From: Neodontobutis hainanensis
Taxonomy: Eukaryota > Chordata > Actinopteri > Gobiiformes > Odontobutidae
Direction: 5' to 3'
Assembly (NCBI GenBank): GCA_024349245.1
Contig: JALDNG010000715.1
Coordinates: 28,809 to 92,808, forward strand
DNA: 64,000 bases
In this document: positions 33,555 to 46,100 of the stretch, in pieces
Layout of the letters: each line of letters starts with the position of its first letter
Position numbering within the stretch: position 1 is the stretch's first letter
The notes under the pieces: model-generated
The model's input: the letters and a program-made list of their open reading frames with translations, nothing else
The model's database searches: none
What the model was told of the DNA's origin: nothing
Program-made: the position numbers and the translations under genes

Positions 33555-36500
33555 CTCTAAGTTTTATTGTTTTTTATTGCACTTTGTAAAGCACTTTGTG
33601 ATTTATATCTGTGAAAGGTGCTATATAAATAAAATTTACTTACTTACTTACTTACTATCTAAAAACTATTGTTTTACTATGGAGTAAAAGCCGAAAATCC
33701 CGGATGTAACCGCCATTGTAATCCCCTTTCATTACGACAATATCGGTAAATAGGGGACCAATGGGCGGATAACATCCATATTTATACAATCTATAATATA
33801 CACACGTGGACAAAATTGTTTGTCAATGAAAGCTAAACTCACAATGGTCACAGAAAAAACTTTATTCTGACAAAAGTAATAATAAATAAAAAATCTATAA
33901 ATGTTAACCAATGAAAGTCAGACATTGCTTTTCAACCATGCTTCAATGGAATTATTTAAAAAAATAAACTCATGGAACAGGCCTAGACAAAATTGATGGT
34001 ACCCCTAGAAAAGGCTGTAAATCATGTGACCAAATGGACATGTTAATTCAAGGTGTGTGCACTAATAAGCATCACAGGTGTGTACAATCTTGTAATCAGT
34101 CAGTGGGCCTTTTTATAGGGCTTCAGGTAGTCACTGTGTTGTCTTGTGACATGCTGTGTACCACACTCAACATGGACCAGAGGAAGCGAAGGAAAGAGTT
34201 GTTGCAGGAGAGTAGAAAGAAAATTATAGACAAGCATGATAAAGGTAAAGGCTATATCTCCAAGCAGCTAGATGTTCCTGTGACTACAGTTGTTCATATT
34301 ATTCAGAAATTTAAGATCCGTGGGACTGTAGCCAACCTCCCTGGACGTGGCCGCAGGAGAAAAATCGATGACAAATCAAAGAGACGGATAATCCAAATGG
34401 TAACAAAAGAGCCCAGAAAGACTTCTAAAGAGATCCAAGGTGAACTCCATGCTCACGGAACATCAGTGTCAGATCGCACCATCTGTCGTCAAAGCCAAAG
34501 TGGACAACATGGGAGACGAACAAGGAGGACAGCATTGTTTAAAACAAATCATTAAAAAGCTAGACGAATATGCCAAACTACATGTTGACAAGCCACAAAG
34601 CTTCTGGGAGAATGTCCTATGGACAGATGAGACAGAAATGGAACTTTTTGCCAAGGCACAGCAGCTCTATGTTCACAGACGGAAAAATGAAGCATATCAA
34701 GAAAAGAACACTGTCCCTACTGTGAAACATGGAGGAGGCTCTGTTATTTCTGGGGCTGCTTTGCTGCATCTGGCACAGGGTGTCTTGAATCTGTGCAGGT
34801 ACAATGAAATCTGAAGACTATCAAGGGATTCTAGAGAGAAATGTGCTGGCCAGTGTCAGACAGCTTGGTCTCAGTCGCAGGTGATGGGTTTTGCAACAGG
34901 ACAATGACCCAAAACACAGCTAAAAACACCCAAGAATGGTTAAGAGGAAAACATTGGACTATTCTAAAGTGGCCTTCTATGAGCCCTGACCTCAATCCTA
35001 TTGAGCATCTTTGGAAGGAGCTGAAACATGCCGTCTGGAAAAGACACCCTTCAAACCGGACACAACTGGAGCAGGTTGCTCTTGAGGAGTGGGCCTAAAT
35101 ACCTGCTGAGAGATGCAGAAGTCTCATTGACAGTTACAGAAATCGTCTGGTTGCAGTGATAGCCTCAAAAGGTTGTGCAACAAAATATTAAGTTAGGGGT
35201 ACTAACAATTTTGTCTAGGCCTGTTCCAGGAGTTTATTTTTTTTATAATTCCGTTGAAGCATGGTTAAAAAGCAATGCTTGACTTTCATTGGTTAACATT
35301 CATGGAAGTTTTATTTATTATTACTTATGTCAGATTAAAGTTTTCTCTGTGACCATTGTGCGTTTTTCTTTCATTGACTGAAGGGTACCAACAATTTTGT
35401 CCACGTGTGTATACTCTATATTTTAGTCATTTTTACTTGAGTCTACTCTTGAGACACTGTCATGACCTGCAGGAGTTTTATACTTCATTCTTTGTGGAGG
35501 TTATCAGAGAAAATCCACTGAGCATGCATTGAGAGTAATTAATTGTGATGAGAAAATATTTTTACTGATGAGAGTAAAACTGTTCTTTTTGGTTTGAAGG
35601 ACCACTGACAGTTTGTGAGACAACCCCCAAAACTCTGAATTCAAGCCACACTGAAGACAGTGAAGAAAGTGAAGACAGTGAAGCAAGCCTCGCTATATGG
35701 GCATGTTTCTCTGACTATGGCGTTGGGCCTATTTATCACACACCAGGATAATGGATCAGTTTGCGTTTGTCAAAATACTTGAAGAGGTCATGTTGCCTTA
35801 TGCTGAAGAGGACATGCTCTTGAAATGTTTGTTTCAAGACAATGACCCCAAACACACAGTAAACCAGCAAAGACTTGGTTCCAATCCAACAAAATTAATG
35901 TTACGGAGTGGCCAGCCCAATTCACGGACTTTAATCCAATCGAGAAGTTGTTTCTGAAGCAGTTAGTCACATTGTATTGCTATTATTTTGAAAAATAATG
36001 TACTGGTTTAAAGCCAAACTTAAAACCTATTTATTTAAAATGGCTTTTCGCACTTAATGGCTCTGCGACACTGCTCTGTTTTTATTGTGTAAATGTTTTT
36101 TTAAACCTATTTGTAAATATGTTTATTTTTTATTAATGTTGTTAAGCACCTTGGTTCAATCTGTGGTTGTTGTAATAAATATTGATTGATTGATTGATTG
36201 ATTGTCCGTTTATGCTATCTGAAAACTATTGTTTTAATCTGCAGTAAAAGCCGAAAAGCCCAGATGTAACCGCCATTTTATTGCCCTGTGATAAAAACAA
36301 TATCCGTGAATAGGGGAGCAATGGGTGGAAGACATCCATATTTTTAACAATCATTGGTTCCCATGCATCCTCAATAAAATGAGCGGGGCAAGAACATATC
36401 CGTTTCACAAGAAACGGGGGCGGAAGTAGCTCAGTGGGTTGAGCAGTCGTCTTTCAACCCGAAGGTAGTTGGTTCGATTCCCACTCTCCCCACAGTTCAT

Positions 36501-37063
36501 ACTGTCGTTGTGTCCTTGGGCAAGACACTTAACACACCTTGCCTCCAGTGATTGTAATACTGGTAATTACTGTAGGACAATGTAAGTCGCTTTGGATAAA
36601 AGTGCCTGCCAAATGAATAAATGTAAATGTAAATGTAAGAACAGACAAGAATGCATACTGAGAAAAGGCCACGGTTTATTTCTGGCCCAGACCTAGTTTA
36701 GTCCTGGCCCAAACCTGGTCTTACCGACAAAGAGTCTGTCTGGATGTGGTCTACAGTGAGTCCTGGTCCTGGTCCGTGTTTGTGGATCAGACTTTGAGCC
36801 TCTTCTGTCGCCTGGAGAAACAACACCAACAAGAAGTAAGGGGTTAAACTGAGCGTGCTCAGAATTGCTCTATAACATATAAAAAGGACAGTGGTGTCGA
36901 AAGTTTTACACCAACTACACTTAAGTCACTAAAACGTATACACACATCTCCGATGAACTGTGCCCCCTACAGAGTGAAACCACCAGATTATTAGTGAGAA
37001 TTAACCCAGTACAGGTGTTCCTATAACCAGGAGGTTGGGGGTTCGATTTCCACTCTACTGTAT

Positions 37064-37133
<70 letters not shown>

Positions 37134-40100
37134 CTCTGCTGTATGAGTGTGTGTGTGTGTGTGTGTGGCTCTGCTGTATGAGTGTGTCTGTGTGTTTGGA
37201 AGTCTCGACTCCACCTCCAGTGTGGGACTGTGGAGTGAATGACTAATGGAATCTAAAGTACTGTATTAATCCAATCCATTATTTTTATTAATGTAAGTTC
37301 TGTGGTGCGTCGCTCCAAAATAAAAAGTCTACTCTACTTTCATTTGTCATGAAAATTTTACCGAATTAGGCTTTACCTGTCTGATCTCCAGTTTACGGAG
37401 GTAGGTGTTGGAAGTTCTCTGCAGAGACCTAAGTCTGTTCTGGAGCTCCCTTCTCTGCCACTGAGGGATACAGCCACTGTCCACCTCCTGCAGACAGAAA
37501 ACCACGTTTAAACACCAATGTGTGTCCACCTCCTGCAAACAGAACCCAGGGCTAAACACCACTTTCCACTTCCTGCAGACAAAAACAAGGGTATAAACAC
37601 CACTGTGTGTCCACCTCCTCCAGACAAAACCCACCAATGTGTTGTAATGTGTTATATTACATAATACACATATACAGAATGTTATAATGTGGTTCTGGTC
37701 AGGTTCTGGTCCAGTTCTGGTTCACATTGAGGAGGAGGTTTTCTGAGGGATACTCACATTGGTCAGGAGGCCAACCTCTTTGGCCAATTGCTGAGCTGCG
37801 ATCAGAGAGTTGGGGGCGGAGCCTGTGATTCTGGTCCATAGAGAATCCACATCCTGTTCCAGAGCCACGCCTAACTCCCGAGCCTGGACCAATTAGAAAC
37901 AACCTCTGTTCAAACTGAAGATAAGAGCTGCAGGACTTTTCATAAAGACTATATCTGGCGTACATTTAGAGCTTTTATGTATCATTTTTGGGGACCCAAC
38001 GCACTTTACATAATTCTTCCATTTACCCTTTTTACACACATTCCCACCTGGGGGGGGGTTCAGTTCTGGGTCAGTCTTGGGTCAGACCGGGTCAGTTCTT
38101 GTCACCCTAGGTCAGTCCCGGGTAAGTACCTGTCGGGCCGTGGACCGGGTCACAGCCAGGACTCGACTGATTCCTTTAATAAACTGTTTCTCGGAGACGA
38201 CCAGGACGTCTTTCAGGTCTGAGGTCTGCAGGACGTGACTACACCAGAGAAAACCAACAAAAACCAGGTCAAGTGCTGCAAAAAAAAGATTTAGAACCAA
38301 CTAAAAACATGTTCAGATCCCTCTAAAAACCTTTTCCAATCCTTGTAAAACCTGTTCAGGTCCCTCTAAACTACTCACGTTCCGCAGCAGAGCTCCACTG
38401 ACATCTGAACATCCTGTTCGTGGGTTTGGTCTTGTTTCTGAAGCAGCTCTAAAGCAGAAAGTCCCACTGAGACCACTCGGACTGGATCAGGATAAACCTG
38501 AGCAGACCACAGGAACATGATACAAAAGGGGCAGGACTAAAGACCGGGTATGAACCAGGACTAAACCAGGACTGACCTCATCCACAGTCCGGACTCCCCT
38601 CAGGTTCAGTGCGGTCTTCAGAGGCAGGTCTTCACAGTGAACCTTCAAATCCAACCGAACCAGGTTTTTCAAACAACTGTCAACCTGCAGCAGCTGAGAC
38701 CCAGAGAGACTGGACTGGACCAGGAACAAAACCAAGACCAGGAAAGGTCAGGGGATACAAACATGGTCAGAATCAGGTTTAAACTGGGTCAAAACCAGAT
38801 CTAAACCAGGACTAAACCATGTCAAAACCAGGAATAAACTAGGTCTAAATGAGGTTCAAGACTGACCTTGGCACTGAAGTCGAAGCGAATTCTCTCTGAA
38901 GTCACGTGGGAGCCTCTCTGATGAACGGTTGTTCCCAGGACCTGTCTCAGCGCAAAGTTCAGCAGGTGAGTTGCTGTGTGGTTCACCATCAGAGCTACAC
39001 GGTTGGTCTGCAGCCAGCCAATCAGAGAACAGAGAGGACCAATCAGAGCGCAGAGAGGACCAATCAGAGAGCAGAGATAAGAGAGGACCAATCAGAAAGG
39101 AGAGAGGGGACCAATCAGCGAGAGGAAGAGTCAGAGAGGAGTTCACAGAACATCACAAGAATCCAACAGCACATAAGACTTGGTCTGTACTAGTTTGGTG
39201 AGTAGGTAGGTGAGTTTTGTAAACAAGGAATAACAGTTTCTGTTTTCTTGGAGCCAATCCTTACAACAGCCCACTGTTCTGTCTGTGGTCCACTCAAACC
39301 CAACTGAAAACCCCCTGGTCCTGGTTATACCTGGTCCAAGTGGAGCTGGACCCAGTCTCCGACCTTCAGGGGCTCTGTCGCCAAAACAACATGAAGAACA
39401 TACCCCCCACAGGAAGTGACAGCCTCCAGCGGGAAAACTACTTCCTGTAACAGACACAACACATCCTTAGGAAGAGGGCCCGATCCAAACACCTCAAATT
39501 TTTTAGGAAATGTCCTCCATCGGCCTGACCCCGATGTATTTCATCCATGATAAAAGCTGTCCTTCCCACATTAATGGAAGGAGGTTAGGAAAGGAGCTTA
39601 AATGCTCCCTTTCATACCTCCTTTAAGCCTAGGGACCTCAGGACGTTCCTTACAGGGCTGTGCGCCTAACTTTATTTCTTAGGTGCACCAGCAAAAACGA
39701 TAGGTGCATCTAAATTTTAAGATACAGTATGTGTTGAGCTGTATCCAAATCTTTTTATACATTTTTATTTCTTGTTCTCCATTTTATTGAATTTTTGTTA
39801 TTACTTGTAATTACCTTCTTTGTAATCACCCTGGCATTATTGTATTGTTTTTGCTGAGAGTGCTTAACGACCTGCTCCTAGCTGCTGACACGGGCAGCCC
39901 AGTGAGCCTAGTGCTTTTAGATCTCACAGCAGCCTTTGACACGGTAGACCCCAGGATTCTGCTGTCATGGCTTGAGCATCATGTAGGCATAAAAGGCACT
40001 GCCCTGAAGTTTTTCCAGTCTTACCTGGCCAACAGGAGATTCTGCGTCCAGTTGGGAGAATTCACATCATCTGTTGCCCCCCTCACCTGTGGGGTCCCTC

Positions 40101-43100
40101 AAGGCTCTATACTAGACCCTATCCTATTTTTGTTGTATATTTTACCTCTAGGGGAAATCCTGGTTAAACACAACATCTCCTTCCACTGCTATGCTGACGA
40201 TGTCCAGCTGTATCTCCCCCTAAAGGCTGATGGACAGGCTGCAATCCATTCTTTGCTTGACTGTCTGTCAGACATAAAGGCATGGATGGTTTCAAACTTC
40301 CTTAACCTCAATCCGGGTAAGACTGAAATAATTATTTTTGGCAAAACTTCCCCGGCCTTCTCCACCAGTGCCCTGGGCCCTCTCGCATCTAACGTCAGGC
40401 CCTCTGTCAGAAATCTGGGCGTGATCTTTGACAGTGCCTTCAAGTTTGAGCAGCAGGTCAGTGCAGTAGTCAAGAAAAGCTTTTTTCACTTGAGAAATAT
40501 AGCTAAGGTCAAAAACTACCTGCCCCAGAATGATCTAGAGAGAGTTATCCATGCATTCATTTCCTCTCAACTGGACTATTGCAACTCTCTATACACTGGC
40601 ATTGACCTTTCCCAGCTCCGGCGCCTGCAGTTGGTTCAGAACTCAGCCGCTCGACTCCTCATCTGTACAAAAAAGCGAGAACATATCACCCCGGTCCTCG
40701 CATCACTACACTGGCTCCCCATTCGTTACCGCATTGATTTTAAAATACTACTGACAGTCTATAAATCCCTCCATGGTGCGGCCCCCACATACCTATCAGA
40801 GCTTCTCCACCACTACACCCCCTCCAGAGCATTACGGTCAGCTGACCTCCTGCTGCCTCCCCCTGCCTCCCCCTTCACATCCGTGCAGCCCAGTCTCCAA
40901 ACACAAGTCTCTCCTGAAGACTCAACTCTTTTCTCTAGCCTTTGATTAGTGTCAAAGGTTAACGAAAGGCTTACATTTTTTAACTCCTGTAGTTATTTGT
41001 ATTGTTGCCTTTCCTTATTTTATTTTAATAATTTTATATATTATGATTACTATTTCTTCTTTGTCTTCCTTTGTTTAATGCACTTAGCATTTTATTGTGA
41101 AGCACTTTGGTGTGGCTCTGACATCTGTAAATGTGCTATAGAAATAAATTTGACTTTGACTTATTTACGTACCTGCTTGTACTGCCCATGTCTTTTTCAA
41201 TAATACATATAAAAAATTTAAACACATACAGACACACTACAAAATGGCGTAATCACTATATAGTGATTAGTGTGTTGATCTGGACACAGCCTGGGATCTT
41301 AACGGCATCCCACAATTTATTGCGGAAGCCCCTAAAACTTTTCTGTAAGCCGACTGAAGCCAATCTCATTGTGATGAGTTTGAAGTGACTCTGCATCAAA
41401 CATTATGCTCCTAAATATCTGCATAAATCCACAACAGCATTCACTGTGTGTCATTAGCGCTAATTAATAAGTAAAAAGGATGTGACTTTGGTGGATTATT
41501 TGTCCAGACCAGACCAGACCAGGACTATGGGTCTGGTCTGGTCTGTTGGAAATGTCCCGGTCGGTGAGTCTGTCTTGAATAGACTACACACTCTGTGCTG
41601 TTGTGTTTTTGAACATTTAATGATAATCTTTAGCGTTGTACAGAGCTCTTTCTATAAAACAGACGTGTGCTCTAGAGAACTTGTCCTGTTTGTTAAACGT
41701 GGCGCTCGGTGGAGGGTCGATGCTTATTGTAGTCCATTTTTGGGATGTGTAGTTTTTATTAAGCTGCTGTGTGTCGGGTTTCCGCTGAGAGATTAGAATA
41801 GTCGCATTGTGGAAACACTTCTGAAGCTTTTTTCCTTCATCAATAAGGAACCTCCTAACGTCTTACTTTTGACCTCATGAGGTCCACAAAGGTCATAGAA
41901 CAGTGGTCAGGGCCAGGAATGAGGAGCTATCATTTAACTGCATTTAGATTCAGCCCAGGTTTGAGCTAATCTTGTTTAGTCCAGATTCAGTCTAGTCCTG
42001 GTCTGGTTCTGGTCTGGCCCTGGTCTCACCTGGTCTTGGTCCAGAGTGACGTAGCCCTGGTCCTGGGACTGTCCTCCTCGCTCTGAGTAGAAGCAGGTCT
42101 GGTCCAGAACTAGCCCACAAAGTCCTTCAGAGACCTGCTGAACCAAAGACCTTCCCGAGACCAGAGCCAGGACCTTGGCCTTGCAGTCTGTGAAAACTGA
42201 GAAAGACTAAAACATAATCAAGTAGTAATCATTTTTATTCTATTAATATAATCAACATTTGGCCAGCGAGCCTTGTAAACAAAACTGAATTTAATAAATA
42301 CAAATACAATTTCCAAATAATTAAAATCAACAAGAATGTTGTTTAAAAAACCCACGTGCTAACTTTTTAATAATATAACTTCAAAACGTATCAACCTGAA
42401 AAAACCTTAAACCTGATAAAAATAAAAGAGAGGAGAAGAAAAAATTAAAGCGAATGTATTAGTAAACCTACATTGTTTACTCCATGAGTAACTTCAGCCG
42501 CAACTGACTTTTTCTGCTACACCATCCAAAATACCTGCACCTGTAGCCTTGAGCGTAAAGCCTCCAGGTGCTGTTGTAAAAGACGACACCTGTAGCCTTG
42601 AGCGTAAAGCCTCCAGGTGCTGTTGTAAAAGACGACACCTGTAGCCTTGAGCGTAAAGCCTCCAGGTGCTGTTGTAAAAGACGACACCTGTAGCCTTGAG
42701 CGTAAAGCCTCCAGGTGCTGTTGTAAAAGACGACACCTGTAGCCTTGAGCGTAAAGCCTCCAGGTGCTGTTGTAAAAGACGACACCTGTAGCCTTGAGCG
42801 TAAAGCCTCCAGGTGCTGTTGTAAAGAGCGACACCTGTAGCCTTGAGCGTAAAGCCTCCAGGTGCTGTTGTAAAGACGACACCTGTAGCCTTGAGCGTAA
42901 AGCCTCCAGGTGCTGTTGTAAAGCGACACCTGTAGCCTTGAGCGTAAAGCCTCCAGGTGCTGTTGTAAAGAGGACACCTGTAGCCTTGAGCGTAAAGCCT
43001 CCAGGTGCTGTTGTAAAGACGACACCTGTAGCCTTGAGCGTAAAGCCTCCAGGTGCTGTTGTAAAGACGACACCTGTAGCCTTGAGCGTAAAGCCTCCAG

Positions 43101-46100
43101 GTGCTGTTGTAAAAGACGACACCTGTAGCCTTGAGCGTAAAGCCTCCAGGTGCTGTTGTAAAAGACGACACCTGTAGCCTTGAGCGTAAAGCCTCCAGGT
43201 GCTGTTGTAAAAGACGACACCTGTAGCCTTGAGCGTAAAGCCTCCAGGTGCTGTTGTAAAAGAGGACACCTGTAGCCTTGAGCGTAAAGCCTCCAGGTGC
43301 TGTTGTAAAAGAGAACACCTGTAGCCTTGAGCGTAAAGCCTCCAGGTGCTGTTGTAAAAGAGGACACCTGTAGCCTTGAGCGTAAAGCCTCCAGGTGCTG
43401 TTGTAAAAGAGGACACCTGTAGCCTTGAGCGTAAAGCCTCCAGGTGCTGTTGTAAAAGAGAACACCTGTAGCCTTGAGCGTAAAGCCTCCAGGTGCTGTT
43501 GTAAAAGACGACACCTGTAGCCTTGAGCGTAAAGCCTCCAGGTGCTGTTGTAAAAGACGACACCTGTAGCCTTGAGCGTAAAGCCTCCAGGTGCTGTTGT
43601 AAAAGACGACACCTGTAGCCTTGAGCGTAAAGCCTCCAGGTGCTGTTGTAAAAGACGACACCTGTAGCCTTGAGCGTAAAGCCTCCAGGTGCTGTTGTAA
43701 AAGAGAACACCTGTAGCCTTGAGCGTAAAGCCTCCAGGTGCTGTTGTAAAAGAGAACACCTGTAGCCTTGAGCGTAAAGCCTCCAGGTGCTGTTGTAAAA
43801 GAGAACACCTGTAGCCTTGAGCGTAAAGCCTCCAGGTGCTGTTGTAAAAGACGACACCTGTAGCCTTGAGCGTAAAGCCTCCAGGTGCTGTTGTAAAAGA
43901 CGACACCTGTAGCCTTGAGCGTAAAGCCTCCAGGTGCTGTTGTAAAGACGACACCTGTAGCCTTGAGCGTAAAGCCTCCAGGTGCTGTTGTAAGACGACA
44001 CCTGTAGCCTTGAGCGTAAAGCCTCCAGGTGCTGTTGTAAAAGACGACACCTGTAGCCTTGAGCGTAAAGCCTCCAGGTGCTGTTGTAAAAGACGACACC
44101 TGTAGCCTTGAGCGTAAAGCCTCCAGGTGCTGTTGTAAAGACGACACCTGTAGCCTTGAGCGTAAAGCCTCCAGGTGCTGTTGTAAAGAGGACACCTGTA
44201 GCCTTGAGCGTAAAGCCTCCAGGTGCTGTTGTAAAGACGACACCTGTAGCCTTGAGCGTAAAGCCTCCAGGTGCTGTTGTAAAAACGCGCCTGTAGCCTT
44301 GAGCGTAAAGCCTCCAGGTGCTGTTGTAAAGACGACACCTGTAGCCTTGAGCGTAAAGCCTCCAGGTGCTGTTGTAAAGCGACACCTGTAGCCTTGAGCG
44401 TAAAGCCTCCAGGTGCTGTTGTAAAGAGGACACCTGTAGCCTTGAGCGTAAAGCCTCCAGGTGCTGTTGTAAAGAGAACACCTGTAGCCTTGAGCGTAAA
44501 GCCTCCAGGTGCTGTTGTAAAAGACGACACCTGTAGCCTTGAGCGTAAAGCCTCCAGGTGCTGTTGTAAAAGACGACACCTGTAGCCTTGAGCGTAAAGC
44601 CTCCAGGTGCTGTTGTAAAAGAGAACACCTGTAGCCTTGAGCGTAAAGCCTCCAGGTGCTGTTGTAAAAGAGAACACCTGTAGCCTTGAGCGTAAAGCCT
44701 CCAGGTGCTGTTGTAAAAGACGACACCTGTAGCCTTGAGCGTAAAGCCTCCAGGTGCTGTTGTAAAAGACGACACCTGTAGCCTTGAGCGTAAAGCCTCC
44801 AGGTGCTGTTGTAAAAGACGACACCTGTAGCCTTGAGCGTAAAGCCTCCAGGTGCTGTTGTAAAAGACGACACCTGTAGCCTTGAGCGTAAAGCCTCCAG
44901 GTGCTGTTGTAAAAGAGGACACCTGTAGCCTTGAGCGTAAAGCCTCCAGGTGCTGTTGTAAAAGAGGACACCTGTAGCCTTGAGCGTAAAGCCTCCAGGT
45001 GCTGTTGTAAAAGACGACACCTGTAGCCTTGAGCGTAAAGCCTCCAGGTGCTGTTGTAAAAGACGACACCTGTAGCCTTGAGCGTAAAGCCTCCAGGTGC
45101 TGTTGTAAAAGAGGACACCTGTAGCCTTGAGCGTAAAGCCTCCAGGTGCTGTTGTAAAAGACGACACCTGTAGCCTTGAGCGTAAAGCCTCCAGGTGCTG
45201 TTGTAAAAGACAACACCTGTAGCCTTGAGCGTAAAGCCTCCAGGTGCTGTTGTAAAAGAGGACACCTGTAGCCTTGAGCGTAAAGCCTCCAGGTGCTGTT
45301 GTAAAGACGACACCTGTAGCCTTGAGCGTAAAGCCTCCAGGTGCTGTTGTAAAGAGGACACCTGTAGCCTTGAGCGTAAAGCCTCCAGGTGCTGTTGTAA
45401 AGACGACACCTGTAGCCTTGAGCGTAAAGCCTCCAGGTGCTGTTGTAAAAGACGACACCTGTAGCCTTGAGCGTAAAGCCTCCAGGTGCTGTTGTAAAAG
45501 ACGACACCTGTAGCCTTGAGCGTAAAGCCTCCAGGTGCTGTTGTAAAAGAGAACACCTGTAGCCTTGAGCGTAAAGCCTCCAGGTGCTGTTGTAAAAGAG
45601 GACACCTGTAGCCTTGAGCGTAAAGCCTCCAGGTGCTGTTGTAAAAGAGGACACCTGTAGCCTTGAGCGTAAAGCCTCCAGGTGCTGTTGTAAAAGAGGA
45701 CACCTGTAGCCTTGAGCGTAAAGCCTCCAGGTGCTGTTGTAAAAGAGAACACCTGTAGCCTTGAGCGTAAAGCCTCCAGGTGCTGTTGTAAAAGACGACA
45801 CCTGTAGCCTTGAGCGTAAAGCCTCCAGGTGCTGTTGTAAAAGAGGACACCTGTAGCCTTGAGCGTAAAGCCTCCAGGTGCTGTTGTAAAAGAGGACACC
45901 TGTAGCCTTGAGCGTAAAGCCTCCAGGTGCTGTTGTAAAAGTCACTTTATCCACTTTGGATAAAAGTATCTGCTAAATAACTAAATGTAGGTTTTTTCCG
46001 TTTGAGACACTGATTTATTGAACAGAAGCTGAACTTACAGGGGCACAGCAACACCCCCCCCACAAAAAAAAGCAAGAGGCCGACCCAACCACCCACCAGA

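Noticed and set aside
36418..36490. Functional tRNA gene
   Set aside because: The tRNA-like head with a good B-box continues into the SINE body and tail shared by all other copies. It lacks a proper acceptor stem and terminator.
37066..37214. ORF of His-Thr repeats on the minus strand
   Set aside because: Translation of the (TG)n microsatellite.
41500..41548. Hairpin of CAGAC repeats as a regulatory RNA
   Set aside because: Short, built from the common GGTCTGGTCTGG intronic word, and without other supporting structure.
42477..45954. Very long minus-strand ORFs (about 1,120-1,145 codons in three frames) as a repetitive protein gene
   Set aside because: All three frames are open at once because the 49-bp unit lacks stops on that strand. 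The region is an intron of aars2 with splice sites on both sides, and no codon bias favours one frame.
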